Shown: piece after piece, positions 47,494 to 57,701 of the stretch | Layout: every line of letters starts with the position of its first letter | How positions within the stretch are numbered: the first letter of the stretch is position 1 | Origin: Desulfotruncus alcoholivorax DSM 16058 | GTDB lineage: Bacteria; Bacillota; Desulfotomaculia; Desulfotomaculales; Desulfallaceae | DNA: 64,000 bases | Assembly: GCF_000430885.1 (NCBI RefSeq) | Contig: NZ_AUMW01000019.1 | Span: forward strand, 1-64,000 | Direction: 5' to 3' | Notes under the pieces: generated by a model | What the model was told of the DNA's origin: nothing | What the model saw: the letters and a program-made list of their open reading frames with translations, nothing else | Database searches by the model: none | Translations under genes and position numbers: made by a program

Positions 47494-47519
47494 CCTCCTG
47501 TAGGTAAAATTGGAAAATA

Positions 47520-48341
47520 TTATAACTCCGCCAGGGCCTGCTCCACCTGCTCGGGTTTCGGGGCCGACCCGTGCCAGCCCACCTGGTTTTCCATGAAGGA
47601 AACACCTTTGCCCTTAACGGTCCTGGCAACGATCATGCAGGGCCTGTCCTTCGTTTCCTGCGCTTTGGCGACGGCGGACAGTATTTGCCCAAGATCGTGG
47701 CCGTCAATTTCCTGCACATACCAGCCAAAGGCGCGCCATTTATCAGCCACGGGCTCCGGCGACATCACCCGGCTGATGGGGCCGTCGATCTGCAGTCCGT
47801 TATAATCGAGAAAGGCGATGATATTACCCAGCTTGTAGTGGGCCGCGGCCATAGCCGCCTCCCAAACCTGGCCTTCCTGGATCTCACCGTCGCCCAGCAG
47901 CACGTAAACCCGGTAATCACGCCCATCCAGCCTCCCCGCCAGGGCCATGCCGATTGCCGCGGATAAACCTTGCCCCAGGGAACCGGTGGACATTTCCACC
48001 CCGGGAACCTTGCGCATATCGGGGTGACCCTGCAGCGGGCTGCCCAGCTTGCGCAGGGTTTGCAGTTTTTCGACCGGGAAATAGCCCTTCTCGGCCAGCG
48101 CGGCGTAAAGCACGGGCGCGGCATGCCCTTTGGATAAAACAAACCGGTCGCGGTCCGGCCGGTCCGGCCGCTGCGGATCCACCCGCATCACATCGAAATA
48201 CAGGGCGGTGACTATATCCGCCGCCGACAAAGATCCTCCCGGGTGGCCTGAGCCGGCCGCACCCACCATAGCTATAATGTGTCGCCTGATCACCCTGGCC
48301 TGTTCCTTCAATTTGGCCAGTTTTTCTTCCTGTGCGTTCAT
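47520..48341 (-). CDS. Transketolase, N-terminal subunit
   Basis: A 273-residue subunit with the thiamine-diphosphate binding signature [17 protein letters not shown] (about 149-165) ending in the NN-type segment [12 protein letters not shown], and N-terminal [20 protein letters not shown]. It binds the diphosphate end of ThDP while the next gene supplies the pyrimidine-binding half. Start ATG after GGGAGGT. Confidence 0.95.
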   Translation of the reverse strand: MNAQEEKLAKLKEQARVIRRHIIAMVGAAGSGHPGGSLSAADIVTALYFDVMRVDPQRPDRPDRDRFVLSKGHAAPVLYAALAEKGYFPVEKLQTLRKLGSPLQGHPDMRKVPGVEMSTGSLGQGLSAAIGMALAGRLDGRDYRVYVLLGDGEIQEGQVWEAAMAAAHYKLGNIIAFLDYNGLQIDGPISRVMSPEPVADKWRAFGWYVQEIDGHDLGQILSAVAKAQETKDRPCMIVARTVKGKGVSFMENQVGWHGSAPKPEQVEQALAEL

Positions 48342-48381
48342 ATATAACCTCCCGCGCTGCTTTTATAATGAAGTAAATATA

Positions 48382-49242
48382 CTAAATGCCCCCCGCACCC
48401 GGCTCGGGCTCCTTAAACCCTTCCCCCAGGACCTCCCTGACATCGGCGATGATAATAAACGCGCCCGGGTCTACCTGGTAAACCATTTCCTTCAGCCTGC
48501 CGACCTCCGACCTGTTCACCACGGTGAGGATCACCTCCCGGTCGCTGCCGGTAAACAGCCCCCGCGCCTTTAATGCGGTGGCGCCCCGCCCCAGATCATG
48601 CAACACTTTGGAGGCAATTACCCCCGCCCGGTCGGAAAAGATGTAAAATGCCTTGGTATAACTGATACCTTCCTGCACCAGGTCGATCATCCAGGCAGTC
48701 ACGAAAATGGTTATCAGCGCATACAGCGCCAATTCCCAGGAGTTGAAAACCAATCCCGCAGCCAGAACCACCGTGGCATCCACCATAAACAGCAGCTGCC
48801 CGATGTTAACCCCGGTATAGGTGCGCAGCACGGCTGCGGCCAGGTCGGTGCCGCCGGTGGTGCCCCTGTATCTAAAAACCAGCCCCAGCCCAAGACCAAC
48901 CATCACCCCGCCGAACAGCGCGGCCAATAAAGGGTCCCTGGTGGGAACAGGCGCAAATACTTCAAATAAATCCACCGCCGCCGAAAGGCTGACGGTCCCG
49001 TAAAGGGACCGGAAGCCAAAGGTCAGGCCCAGCCGGTAAATGCCCATAATAAACAGCGGCACGTTTAAAGCCAGCATGGTCAGGCCCACCGGCGATCCGG
49101 TTACATAATGAATAATTGTGGCAATGCCGCTAACCCCACCCGCGGCAATTTTATTGGGGATAAGAAACATATCCAACCCCAGGGCGGTAAGGACAACCCC
49201 TGCGGTTACCCAGACAAATTCCCAAATTACTTTCCAGGACAT
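48382..49242 (-). CDS. YitT-family membrane protein
   Basis: A 286-residue protein of the YitT/DUF161 family: five to six helices in the first 190 residues (ALGLDMFLIPNKIAAGGVSG; GLGLVFRYRGTTGGTDLAAA) followed by a cytoplasmic DUF2179 domain (about 205-280; REVILTVVNRSEVGRLKEMV). The transported substrate is not established for the family. ATG start. It lies 40 bp upstream of the transketolase pair without obvious functional link. Confidence 0.9.
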   Translation of the reverse strand: MSWKVIWEFVWVTAGVVLTALGLDMFLIPNKIAAGGVSGIATIIHYVTGSPVGLTMLALNVPLFIMGIYRLGLTFGFRSLYGTVSLSAAVDLFEVFAPVPTRDPLLAALFGGVMVGLGLGLVFRYRGTTGGTDLAAAVLRTYTGVNIGQLLFMVDATVVLAAGLVFNSWELALYALITIFVTAWMIDLVQEGISYTKAFYIFSDRAGVIASKVLHDLGRGATALKARGLFTGSDREVILTVVNRSEVGRLKEMVYQVDPGAFIIIADVREVLGEGFKEPEPGAGGI

Positions 49243-49414
49243 AGCAAACTCCCCGTTTCAGGCGTTCACTATTTTAGCTTGTCCCTGTTGAGGTATCGTA
49301 TTCCACCGTATATTTCTTTGCTTAACACAGAAAATCCTTCCTGTTTGTCGAATTAAGCCCAAGCTTTGCATAATGATCCCCTTCGGCACAGAAGATACGC
49401 TTACATTTCAATGC

Positions 49415-49440
49415 AGAAGAGCCCTTTGCAGGGCTCTTCT
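49415..49440. terminator. Perfect hairpin downstream of the small Gly-rich gene
   Basis: AGAAGAGCCCT/AGGGCTCTTCT with a 4-nt loop. It lacks a clear T run on either side, so termination is only likely. Confidence 0.45.
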
Positions 49441-49483
49441 AACAGTTCTGACAGTTCTGGCATCAACACTTATTCAAATTAAA

Positions 49484-49636
49484 CTACTTCTCAACTTCGT
49501 AACCAACGCCGCCAAATCCCCAGAAGCCTGTGCCGAACACCAAGAGGATCAGAATCAAGAAGATGATGAAGCTGGGGAAAAACGCACCCATGCCCGTTCC
49601 GCAACCTGCTCCTGATCCACCCCATCCAAATGCCAT
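49484..49636 (-). CDS. Small Gly-rich single-helix membrane protein
   Basis: A 50-residue protein: Gly-rich N terminus (MAFGWGGSGAGCGTGMGAFF), one hydrophobic helix (about 22-35, FIIFLILILLVFG) and a Gly/aromatic tail ending YEVEK. The shape resembles YjcZ/sporulation-type small proteins of Bacilli and Clostridia, but no firm family is claimed. ATG at 49636 follows AGGAGGAATGTTAAT. It is a single-gene unit between YitT and prfB. Confidence 0.65.
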   Translation of the reverse strand: MAFGWGGSGAGCGTGMGAFFPSFIIFLILILLVFGTGFWGFGGVGYEVEK

Positions 49637-49727
49637 ATTAACATTCCTCCTTCATTAAATTTGTGTAGGTTTTTGGGATTTAATGGTACATAATATGACA
49701 CCAGGATGGAATGTGTTACAAAAAAAC

Positions 49728-50829
49728 CTATTTGTGGGCCTGTTTTGTCAGGTAAGCGGTTATAAAATCGTCGATGTCGCCGTCCATGACTGCTTCGACG
49801 TTGCCCATTTCCACCCCGGTGCGGTGGTCCTTGACCAGGGAATAGGGGTGGAATACATAGGACCTGATCTGGCTGCCCCAGGCGATGTCCTGCTGGTCGC
49901 CGCGCATCTCGGCCAACTCGGATTCCCGCTTCTGCATTTCCAAATCAATCAGCTTGGCTTTCAGCAGTTTCATGGCGGTGTTACGGTTGGACAGCTGGGA
50001 GCGCTCGTTCTGGCACTGCACCACAATGCCGGTGGGCAGGTGGGTGATGCGCACCGCCGAGTCGGTTTTGTTGACATGCTGGCCGCCGGCGCCGCCGGAG
50101 CGGTAAGTGTCTATTTTCAGGTCCTCGGGATTGATTTCAACTTCCAGGTCATCTTGCACTTCGGGCAGCACATCCACCGAGGCAAAGGAAGTATGCCTCC
50201 GCCCCGCGGCGTCAAAGGGGGAAATACGCACCAGCCGGTGCACACCCTTTTCAGACTTCAAGTACCCGTAGGCGTTCTTGCCCGCCACCCCGAAGGTGAC
50301 ACTCTTAACACCGGCCTCGTCACCGGGCAACAAATCCATAATGGTAACTTTAAACCGGCGGTTTTCCGCCCAGCGGGTATACATCCGCAGCAGCATTTGC
50401 ACCCAGTCCTGGGCCTCGGTTCCACCGGCCCCGGCGTGCATGGAAATAATGGCGTTGCTGCCGTCGTAGGGGCCGCTCAGCATAACCTGGAGCTCCAGGT
50501 CGGACACCCGCTTGCGCAGATCTTTCAGCGCTGCTTCGGCTTCGCCCGCCAGCGAACCGTCATCCTCTTCCTCGCCAAGGTCCAGTAATACTTCAAGGTC
50601 CTCCAGCGCGCTGAAAAGATCATTAAAGATTTCAATACGTTCCTTCAAGTTGGTAACGGTCTGGGCAACTTCCTGGGCCCGGGCCTGGTCGTCCCAAAAG
50701 CCCGGTTTGGCCATTTCTTTTTCCAGTTCGTCTATTTTAAGTTTTTTGTTGTCGATGTCAAAGAGAAACCCTCAAATCCGCCACCCGTTTTTTCAAGGGT
50801 TCCAGTTCTCTGCGCAACTCGCTGAACAA
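49728..50829 (-). CDS. prfB: Peptide chain release factor 2, with programmed +1 frameshift
   Basis: RF2, 366 residues after frameshifting. The first frame starts at TTG 50829 (AAGGAG nine bases upstream) and runs 23 codons to the in-frame TGA at 50758-50760. The slip site CTTTGAC with an upstream GAGGG is the classical autoregulatory signal; after the shift the frame resumes at GAC 50757-50759 and runs to 49728. Visible marks: the SPF-type tripeptide region, GGAGGQHVN for peptidyl-tRNA hydrolysis and the UVR-like [11 protein letters not shown]. It terminates at UGA and UAA and lies downstream of secA as in Bacillus. Confidence 0.96.
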
Positions 50830-50860
50830 GCAAATTCACTCCTTATATACCTTATGATTG

Positions 50861-50922
50861 CTTTGAGATTGCTTTGCTTCGCTTCGCTCACAATGACATT
50901 AACGCCATGCTTGCAATGACAA
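50861..50922. repeat. GATTGCTTTGC...CAATGACA repeat
   Basis: GAGATTGCTTTGCTTCGCTT, then CGCTCACAATGACATT and a second GCAATGACA. Same family as 14639 and 20309. Confidence 0.55.
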
Positions 50923-50936
50923 AGGACTGCCGCCGT

Positions 50937-53561
50937 TTACCCGGCACGGCCGCAGCATTTTTTGTACTTTTTGCCGCTGCCGCAGGGGCAGGGGTCATTG
51001 CGCCCCACTTTGTTTTCCCGGCGCACCGGTTTGGCCGGCTCCTCTTCCTGGTACTTATTCTCGACGGTCCGGCGCTGCTCGGGCGCCTGCACCACGTTCA
51101 CCCGGAAGACATAGCGGACCACGTCGTCCTGGATGGACTCCACCATGTTCTGGAACATCTGGTAGCTTTCAAATTTATACTCGATGAGCGGGTCTTTTTG
51201 GCCGTAGGCCCGCAGGCCGATGCCTTCCCTCAGCTGGTCCATAGCGTCCAGGTGGTCCATCCACTTTTCATCCACCATGCGCAGCAGCACCACCCGCTCG
51301 AGCTCCCGCATCATTTCCGCGCCCAGCTCGGCCTCGCGTGCCTCGTAGGCCTCGGTGGATTTCTCGGTAAAGAATTCCTTCAGCGCATCCCGGCCCATGT
51401 CTTCAATATCTTCGGGTTGTAGCCGGTGCCCGGGCAGGAACAGCTGCTCGGCATGGGTAAGCAGGCCCTCCAGATCCCACTCCTCGGGAATAACGCCCTC
51501 AGGCGCGTAAATCTCCACCGACCGGTCCACCGCATCGGCAATCATCTGCAGCACCACGTCTTTCAGGCTCTCCTCAAGCAAAACCTTCATCCGCTGCCGG
51601 TAGATAACTTCCCGCTGCTGGTTCATCACATCGTCATATTCCAGCACGTGTTTGCGAATACTGAAATTGCGGCCTTCCACCCGTTTCTGGGCGCTTTCCA
51701 GCGATCTGGTGATCAGTGCGTGCTCAATGGGCACATCTTCCTCTAACCCCAGTTTATCCATTATTCCTGCAATATTATCAGAGCCGAACAGCCGCATCAA
51801 GTCGTCCTCCAGCGAACTGAAAAACTGGCTGGACCCGGGATCCCCCTGGCGGCCGGCGCGGCCCCGCAGCTGGTTGTCGATACGGCGGCTCTCATGGCGC
51901 TCGGTACCGATTATATGCAGCCCGCCCAGCTCCACCACTTTGCGGTACTCCTCTGCGCATAAACCTTTATATTTCTCCAGCACCTGCTTATACTTTTCGG
52001 CGCCGGCGGGATCTTCAGGGTCGAAATCGTCCCGGCCCTTCAACTCCGCCTGGGCCAAAAATTCCGGGTTGCCGCCCAGCAGGATGTCGGTGCCGCGTCC
52101 GGCCATGTTGGTGGCTATGGTCACCGCGCCGAAGCGACCGGCCTGGGCCACGATTTCGGCCTCTTTCTCATGGAACTTGGCGTTCAGCACCTGGTGCGGC
52201 ACACCCCTGCGGCGCAGCATATCGCTTAACACTTCCGATTTTTCAATGGAAATGGTGCCCACCAGCACGGGCTGGCCGGTAGCGTGGCGCCGCGCAATTT
52301 CTTCCACCACCGCTTCGAACTTGGCCCGCTCGGTCTTGTACACCACGTCGGGCAGGTCCTTGCGGATCATCGGCTTATTGGTGGGCACCACGATTACATC
52401 CAGGTTGTAAATTTTGCGGAATTCCTCCTGCTCTGTTTCGGCTGTGCCGGTCATGCCGGCCAGCTTTCTGAACATGCGGAAGTAGTTCTGAAACGTTATG
52501 GTGGCCAGGGTCTGGGATTCCCGCTCAATTTTGACGCCCTCCTTGGCCTCGATGGCCTGGTGCAGACCGTCGCTGTAGCGGCGGCCGAACATGAGGCGGC
52601 CGGTGAACTCGTCAACAATGATCACTTCGCCGTCCTTGACCACGTAGTCCCGGTCCCGCTTCATCAGGGCATGGGCCTTCAGCGCCTGGTTCAGGTGGTG
52701 GGTCAGCTCCATATTCACATCATCGTACAGGTTCTCCACGCCCAGCATTTGCTCGACCCGGGCCACGCCCTCCTCGGTCAGCACAACGGTGTGGGCCTTT
52801 TCATCCACGACATAGTCGTCTTCCTTTTTGAGCCTCGGCACCAGCCGGGCAAAAGTGTAGTACAGGTCGGTGGCCTTGTCGGCCTGGCCGGAAATAATCA
52901 GCGGGGTCCTGGCCTCGTCGATCAGGATGCTGTCAACCTCGTCCACAATGGCGTAATTAAGCTCCCGCTGCACCAACTGGTCGGCCCGCACCGCCATATT
53001 GTCGCGCAGGTAGTCAAAGCCAAATTCGTTGTTGGTGCCGTAAGTGACATCACAGTTATAGGCAAGTTTGCGATCATTCCAGTCCAGCCCGTGCACGATC
53101 AGGCCCACGGAAAGCCCCAGGAACTTGTACAGCCGGCCCATCCACTCGCTGTCGCGCCGGGCCAGGTAGTCGTTAACCGTAACCACGTGCACCCCCCGCC
53201 CCTCCAGTGCGTTCAGGTACACCGGCAGCGTGGCCACCAGGGTTTTACCTTCACCGGTGCGCATTTCGGCAATCTTCCCCTGGTGCAGCACCATGCCGCC
53301 CATGAGCTGCACGTCAAAGTGACGCATGCCCAGCACCCGCCGCGACGCTTCCCGCACCGCCGCGAAGGCCTCGGGCAAAATGTCGTCCGGCGTTGCGCCC
53401 TGCTCCAGCCGGTCTTTCAGCCGCGGGGTCATGGCCTGCAGCCCGGCGTCGGAAAGAGCGCTGATTTCCGGTTCCATTTGATTTATCTTATCAACCATTT
53501 TTTGCAGCTTCTTGACTTCTTTTGCGTTATCATCCAACCAGTTGCGTATAAATTTAAGCAT
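50937..53561 (-). CDS. secA: Protein translocase subunit SecA
   Basis: An 874-residue SecA ATPase. Nucleotide-binding fold 1 has [14 protein letters not shown] near 100 and [14 protein letters not shown] near 205; the preprotein cross-linking domain follows; fold 2 has [18 protein letters not shown] near 480 and [15 protein letters not shown]; the C terminus carries the zinc site [13 protein letters not shown] for SecB or ribosome contact. ATG after AAAGGTG. It lies between hpf and prfB; a GGAACC/GGTTCC hairpin lies in its leader. Confidence 0.98.
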   Translation of the reverse strand: MLKFIRNWLDDNAKEVKKLQKMVDKINQMEPEISALSDAGLQAMTPRLKDRLEQGATPDDILPEAFAAVREASRRVLGMRHFDVQLMGGMVLHQGKIAEMRTGEGKTLVATLPVYLNALEGRGVHVVTVNDYLARRDSEWMGRLYKFLGLSVGLIVHGLDWNDRKLAYNCDVTYGTNNEFGFDYLRDNMAVRADQLVQRELNYAIVDEVDSILIDEARTPLIISGQADKATDLYYTFARLVPRLKKEDDYVVDEKAHTVVLTEEGVARVEQMLGVENLYDDVNMELTHHLNQALKAHALMKRDRDYVVKDGEVIIVDEFTGRLMFGRRYSDGLHQAIEAKEGVKIERESQTLATITFQNYFRMFRKLAGMTGTAETEQEEFRKIYNLDVIVVPTNKPMIRKDLPDVVYKTERAKFEAVVEEIARRHATGQPVLVGTISIEKSEVLSDMLRRRGVPHQVLNAKFHEKEAEIVAQAGRFGAVTIATNMAGRGTDILLGGNPEFLAQAELKGRDDFDPEDPAGAEKYKQVLEKYKGLCAEEYRKVVELGGLHIIGTERHESRRIDNQLRGRAGRQGDPGSSQFFSSLEDDLMRLFGSDNIAGIMDKLGLEEDVPIEHALITRSLESAQKRVEGRNFSIRKHVLEYDDVMNQQREVIYRQRMKVLLEESLKDVVLQMIADAVDRSVEIYAPEGVIPEEWDLEGLLTHAEQLFLPGHRLQPEDIEDMGRDALKEFFTEKSTEAYEAREAELGAEMMRELERVVLLRMVDEKWMDHLDAMDQLREGIGLRAYGQKDPLIEYKFESYQMFQNMVESIQDDVVRYVFRVNVVQAPEQRRTVENKYQEEEPAKPVRRENKVGRNDPCPCGSGKKYKKCCGRAG

Positions 53562-53698
53562 AATTAATCACCTTTCTCAAAAAGCGCGCTTAACTTAAAA
53601 GCGCAAAAATAAAGCAAGGAACCTTTCGGTTCCCGTTACCGCCAGTTATGCCATATTATATTTTAACATTAAGCTCAAAACCCTGCAACCGGTCGGAC

Positions 53699-53728
53699 TA
53701 AAAAGGCGCGTCCCGCAACAGGGCGCGC
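53699..53728 (-). terminator. Intrinsic terminator after hpf
   Basis: GGCGCG/CGCGCC stem with inner CCC/GGG pairs, followed by TTTTTAG on the minus strand. Confidence 0.75.
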
Positions 53729-53783
53729 CCGGCGGGAGTTGGGCTCGAAGCTAAAACCCGGTCCGGTTAGCCCATACTCATAA

Positions 53784-54311
53784 TTAGAACTCGGGCTCGA
53801 TTAATCCGTAATTACCGTCCTTGCGTTTGTAAACCACATTTACCTGTTCGGTTTCTGCATTGGAAAAAACAAAGAAACTATGGCCCAGCAGGTTCATCTG
53901 CAGCACGGCCTCCTCCACGGGCATCGGTTTTACGGCAAAACGCTTGGTTTTGACCACGCTGGGGCCTTCATCTTCTACCGCATGTTTGTTGTTGTCCACG
54001 GGCATTTTAACATCGTTTTGGACCCGCCTGCGATTAATTTTACCTTTATATCTTTCAATTTGCTTTTCCAGCTTATCCACCACAAGATCAATGGAACCGT
54101 ACATATCACCGGTGGCTTCTTCGCCGCGTAGAATCATGCCGTTAAAAGGAACGGTCACCTCAACCTTGTGTGAGTCGCCTTCCACAACCAGAATAACAGT
54201 GGCCTCTTCAATATCGTCCAGATACTTTGTCAGCTTACCCACCCGTTTTTCAACATACTCTTTCAGGGCGTTTGTTACATCAACGTTTCTGCCTCTGACC
54301 AGCACCTTCAT
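53784..54311 (-). CDS. hpf: Long-form ribosome hibernation promoting factor
   Basis: A 175-residue long HPF that dimerises ribosomes in stationary phase. N-terminal RaiA/HPF domain (about 1-95; MKVLVRGRNVDVTNALKEYV, YGSIDLVVDKLEKQIERYK) and C-terminal dimerisation domain (about 118-175; KRFAVKPMPVEEAVLQMNLL, NVVYKRKDGNYGLIEP). The ATG at 54311 has AAAGGAG upstream and matches the family N terminus; an upstream in-frame extension is rejected. Position ahead of secA matches Bacillus (yvyD-secA). Confidence 0.96.
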   Translation of the reverse strand: MKVLVRGRNVDVTNALKEYVEKRVGKLTKYLDDIEEATVILVVEGDSHKVEVTVPFNGMILRGEEATGDMYGSIDLVVDKLEKQIERYKGKINRRRVQNDVKMPVDNNKHAVEDEGPSVVKTKRFAVKPMPVEEAVLQMNLLGHSFFVFSNAETEQVNVVYKRKDGNYGLIEPEF

Positions 54312-54416
54312 ACTCCCAACTCCTTTCGAGCGAGTAGTAATGTGAGTAATAATAGTATTATTCCCTAAAAACGAGATAAATCCTGCCAATTTGATAATTT
54401 TTTACTACTAATCAAT

Positions 54417-54440
54417 AAAACCCCGGCTGCTGCCGGGGTT
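54417..54440 (-). terminator. Intrinsic terminator after the cold-shock gene
   Basis: ACCCCGGC/GCCGGGGT with a 4-nt loop followed by TTTATTG on the minus strand. Confidence 0.8.
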
Positions 54441-54450
54441 ATTATTCCAT

Positions 54451-54482
54451 TGCATCAAACTTGCATCAAACTTGCATCAAAG
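54451..54482. repeat. Three tandem CTTGCATCAAA units
   Basis: An 11-bp unit repeated nearly three times, overlapping the stop codon of the cold-shock gene. Confidence 0.7.
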
Positions 54483-54677
54483 CTTGGTAACATTGGCGGC
54501 TTGCGGACCACGTGCGCCTTCGACTATATCAAATTCCACTTCCTGACCTTCCAGCAGGGTTTTGAACCCGTCTTCCTGGATGGCAGAGAAATGAACGAAT
54601 ACGTCGCCTCCATCCTCCCTTTCAATAAAACCGTAACCTTTTTCCTTGCTAAACCACTTGACCTTACCTAACACCAA
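54477..54677 (-). CDS. Cold-shock protein (CSD family)
   Basis: A 66-residue single cold-shock domain that binds single-stranded RNA and DNA. RNP1 is KGYGFIE and RNP2 is VFVHFSAIQ. Ends PQAANVTKL. Start is TTG 54677 (six bases after AGGAGG) or the adjacent GTG 54674; the longer frame upstream is not homologous. It has its own terminator and stands alone between hpf and comF. Confidence 0.93.
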   Translation of the reverse strand: MVLGKVKWFSKEKGYGFIEREDGGDVFVHFSAIQEDGFKTLLEGQEVEFDIVEGARGPQAANVTKL

Positions 54678-54900
54678 AACATTCCTCCTAAAAGATAATA
54701 CCGCGGTCTTGCAACTCACGTGGAGTTAATATATCACATCGCCCCTGGGCTGTCAAGAGATGCCATTGCCGGTATTGAATGAGGCGCAAGCATAAAAATG
54801 CCGGTCTCCACGAAGAAAAATTGCAGTTGAGGGCCGGCGGTCCCCGCACATTTTATGTCGAATAAGCTTACTGTTGAAAGCTGGTTTCAGGGCCAAAACC

Positions 54901-54918
54901 TGTGGATAATGTGTATAA
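54901..54918. promoter_or_regulatory. Two abutting DnaA boxes
   Basis: TGTGGATAA (complement TTATCCACA, consensus) is followed without gap by TGTGTATAA (complement TTATACACA). They lie in the AT-rich comF-cold-shock intergenic space (54720-55018), which holds no gene. Confidence 0.6.
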
Positions 54919-55018
54919 GTCTGTTAATAACCCGTAAAATAAGGGGTTTGGGCTGTGAATTAACTAAAATTTTAGTAAATCTTTGTCAAACTATAAAATT
55001 TAAATGTCATAGCCTTTG

Positions 55019-55816
55019 TCAACTCTTGACGTTAATTCTCGTACCGGCAAAGGTCAGCACCGTAATTACCTCTGCGCCGGCTTGTCGTAATATATGGGAT
55101 ATTTTGGAAACAGTGCTGCCTGTGGTGATTACATCGTCAATAATAGTAATTTTCTTGCCTTTTATTAAATCCCGGTCCGGCACAATAAACGCATTCGCTA
55201 AATTCACCAATCTTTCCTGCCGGGAAAGCTCCGCCTGGGGAGGAGTTTCCCGTATTTTAACCACTGCCCGCTCCAACACGGGAACCTTAAAATGCTGCTC
55301 CAGTTCCCTGGCCAATAAAAGGGCCTGATTGAATCCGCGCTCCCTTTCCCGGTCCGGGGAAAGAGGAACGGGCACCAGCGCCCGGGTTTGGCCAAACAGC
55401 GGGTGGCGGCCGGCAACACCGGCCATCAGCGCGGCCAGCGGCCCGGCCAGCCCCCGGGCGCCGCGGTATTTAAAACGGTGCACCGCTTCCCGCAACGGGC
55501 CCTCGTACGGGCCCACCGAGCGGGCCAGGTCAAAGGCCCGCCCGCCCCCGCGGCATTGCGGGCAGATAATATATTTCGGCCGGCGGTTAACGGCAGTACC
55601 GCCGGAAGTGACACCGGAAGCGGGGCGGGGAAAGGCGCCGGCAGCGCCGCCAAAAGCGCCGCACACCGGGCAAATAATTTCCCCGGCATATTTATCCAGC
55701 AAGTCCCGGCAGGACGGGCATACGGCACAGCCGGGGCTGTGTCCGGCGCAAACCGGGCAAGCCTGCCGGGGCGGGTAAATAATATCCAGTGCCGCCTCGA
55801 ATAAGGTTTTCAGCAT
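55019..55816 (-). CDS. comF: ComF-family phosphoribosyltransferase-like protein
   Basis: A 265-residue ComFC-type protein. N-terminal zinc finger with CPVCAGHSPGCAVCPSC and later CPVCG and CPQC pairs; C-terminal phosphoribosyltransferase fold with VPVPLSPDRERERGFNQALL near 150 and the PRPP loop ITIIDDVITTGST near 225. It supports DNA uptake in competent species, with an unclear enzymatic role. ATG 55816 chosen because GAGGTG lies seven bases upstream; an ATG five codons earlier contains that site. No comFA neighbour is seen. Confidence 0.9.
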   Translation of the reverse strand: MLKTLFEAALDIIYPPRQACPVCAGHSPGCAVCPSCRDLLDKYAGEIICPVCGAFGGAAGAFPRPASGVTSGGTAVNRRPKYIICPQCRGGGRAFDLARSVGPYEGPLREAVHRFKYRGARGLAGPLAALMAGVAGRHPLFGQTRALVPVPLSPDRERERGFNQALLLARELEQHFKVPVLERAVVKIRETPPQAELSRQERLVNLANAFIVPDRDLIKGKKITIIDDVITTGSTVSKISHILRQAGAEVITVLTFAGTRINVKS

Positions 55817-55864
55817 GGGATAACACCTCATTCATCACTTGCGGAGAGCCGCCGGCTATAAGTT

Positions 55865-55917
55865 GGGGACATACCTCCGACCCCGGGGCCATGACCCCAA
55901 AGAGGAGGTGTGTCCCC
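55865..55917. repeat. GGGGACACACCTCC palindromic element, copy 2
   Basis: GGGGACATACCTCC and GGAGGTGTGTCCCC around GGCCATGACCCCAAAG; the inverse of 19962-20013. It lies between the diguanylate cyclase and comF. Confidence 0.7.
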
Positions 55918-55928
55918 TGGCCTCTTTC

Positions 55929-57608
55929 CTACTTTTCGTATACAACCGTCCGGTCGCGACCGGATTCCTTGGCTTGGTAAAGGGCGGAATCAGCAGCCTT
56001 GACCAGCTCTGAAATTTCACCGGCGTGGGCGGGGAAAGTGGCGATCCCGCCGCTGATGCGCACCTGGATCCGCTGGCCGTTTTCCTCAAAGATACTTTCC
56101 CGCACGGCCAGCCGCACTCTTTCCGCCACATGTTTGGCCCCGGCCGGGCCCGTCTCGGGCATTAAAATAGCGAACTCTTCCCCGCCATACCTGGCAGGTA
56201 TATCGCAACCCCGCACCTCGGAACGGATAATGCCGGCCACCCCGGCCAGCACCGTGTCTCCCGCCAGGTGGCCGCAGCGGTCGTTAACCTGCTTAAAATG
56301 ATCAATATCCAGCATCACCAGCGAAAGGTTCTCGCCATAACGGCCGGCCCGCTCCAGTTCCACCACCGCCCGGTGGTAAAAGTACCTGTAGTTGTACAGT
56401 CCGGTCAGCCCGTCGGTTATCGAAGCCTGCTCCAGCTTGCGGTACAGCTGGGCGTTGGCTATGGCCACGGCCGTCTGGCCGCCGATAATAGTCAGCGTGT
56501 GCAGGTGTCTCTCTTCAAAAAAGCCGGGCCGCTTATCACCCAACACCAGCAGTCCCAGCACCTCGGTCTCCGCCGGCAGCGGGACCACCACCATTGAGCG
56601 GTGCACCTGGGTCAGGCCGATATCCCCGGCGGTGCGGACATCGTCCCTGGTGTCGTAAACCAGCTGCGCCTCCCCGTGTTCAGCAGCCAATCCCAAAAAA
56701 CCTTCACCCCGGCGCACGGCGGAACCCGCGATCAGGTCGGAGTGGGGCCCGCAAACCGCCCCGGCCTGGTAGTAACCTTTCTCTTCCGACCACAGGTAAA
56801 TAACACCTGTGTGGTAATTGATCACCTTTCTGGTCTCCCGCAGCACCAGTTCCAGTATTTCATTAAGATTAAGGCTGCCGCCCAGCCGCCTGGCCACCTC
56901 GTACAAAATCCGCAGCTCGCGGTTGGCCAGCTCCAAGTGTACATAGAAGCGAAGCACAAACTGCACCGCCAGCACCGGCAGGAAGAGCAGCGCCGTGCCG
57001 TAAATACCTGTTTTGGCATACAGCAGGCCCATTAAAAGGCCGAAGGGAACAGCCGGCAGGTAGGTCAATCCGTCCCAGCGCAAAGCATCCCACCAGTCAA
57101 AAAGGGGGTAACCCCTCCGGGCGGGAAGGGTATAAATATAAACCATTATTTGATTAAATGCAAAATACCCCAAAACAAAAACCGCCAGGGGCACAGCGTT
57201 TACCAGAACCACCTTGCGCTCAACCAGTCCACCGCTGACACTGTACAGCAAGTTTGCCCCCAGCACCACGGGCACATACTGAAAAGCGTTAAACAGCGTT
57301 GTGCGCATGGGATTGCCACGGTTGGCCACCCCCTGCCCCAGGGCGGTGGCAATGCAATTAACCCATGCCGTGGCCACAGGACCATAAATCAGGTAGGTGG
57401 CCATAATAACGGCAAAGCCTCCGGAAAGCTGGCCCTGGGGGAAAACCACGGCCAGCCACTCGGCCAATACCGCCAGAGCAACCATGATTAACAGCTCCTC
57501 ACCGTGATCCAGGTCCAGCACGGGAAAAGTATATTTTAAGAGCCATAAACCCAAAAAAATAACCAGCCAGGTATATATTACGTGTGAAAAACTCCTGGAT
57601 TTGCGCAA
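55929..57608 (-). CDS. Membrane diguanylate cyclase with GAF domain
   Basis: A 559-residue c-di-GMP synthase. Seven to eight membrane helices (about 10-215, a MASE/7TM-like sensor), a GAF domain (about 240-385) and a GGDEF domain (about 390-555) with DGLTGLYNYRYF, DIDHFKQVNDRCGHLAGD and the active-site loop RYGGEEF. RxxD of the inhibitory site is not evident before the loop. TTG start after GAGGTGA. What the sensor detects cannot be told. It is a single gene between comF and a small glycosyltransferase-like gene. Confidence 0.92.
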   Translation of the reverse strand: MRKSRSFSHVIYTWLVIFLGLWLLKYTFPVLDLDHGEELLIMVALAVLAEWLAVVFPQGQLSGGFAVIMATYLIYGPVATAWVNCIATALGQGVANRGNPMRTTLFNAFQYVPVVLGANLLYSVSGGLVERKVVLVNAVPLAVFVLGYFAFNQIMVYIYTLPARRGYPLFDWWDALRWDGLTYLPAVPFGLLMGLLYAKTGIYGTALLFLPVLAVQFVLRFYVHLELANRELRILYEVARRLGGSLNLNEILELVLRETRKVINYHTGVIYLWSEEKGYYQAGAVCGPHSDLIAGSAVRRGEGFLGLAAEHGEAQLVYDTRDDVRTAGDIGLTQVHRSMVVVPLPAETEVLGLLVLGDKRPGFFEERHLHTLTIIGGQTAVAIANAQLYRKLEQASITDGLTGLYNYRYFYHRAVVELERAGRYGENLSLVMLDIDHFKQVNDRCGHLAGDTVLAGVAGIIRSEVRGCDIPARYGGEEFAILMPETGPAGAKHVAERVRLAVRESIFEENGQRIQVRISGGIATFPAHAGEISELVKAADSALYQAKESGRDRTVVYEK

Positions 57609-57701
57609 ACTTGTTTCACCTCATTTTTGTAACTTCGACAAAAAAAGGGGTTACCCTTTGTACCTGGCCGCGAACATCTAAATTTAACAAACATATGCAG
57701 T

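Noticed and set aside
52284-53567. 427-codon plus-strand open frame opposite secA
   Set aside because: Antisense shadow of secA with no start signal or recognisable domain.
54451-54482. Three CTTGCATCAAA repeats as a CRISPR or iteron array
   Set aside because: Units are 11 bp with no spacers, only three copies, and overlap a stop codon; simple slippage explains them.
54855-55328. 157-codon plus-strand open frame across the comF 3' end
   Set aside because: It is mostly antisense to comF and has no ribosome-binding site; the upstream part is the DnaA-box region.
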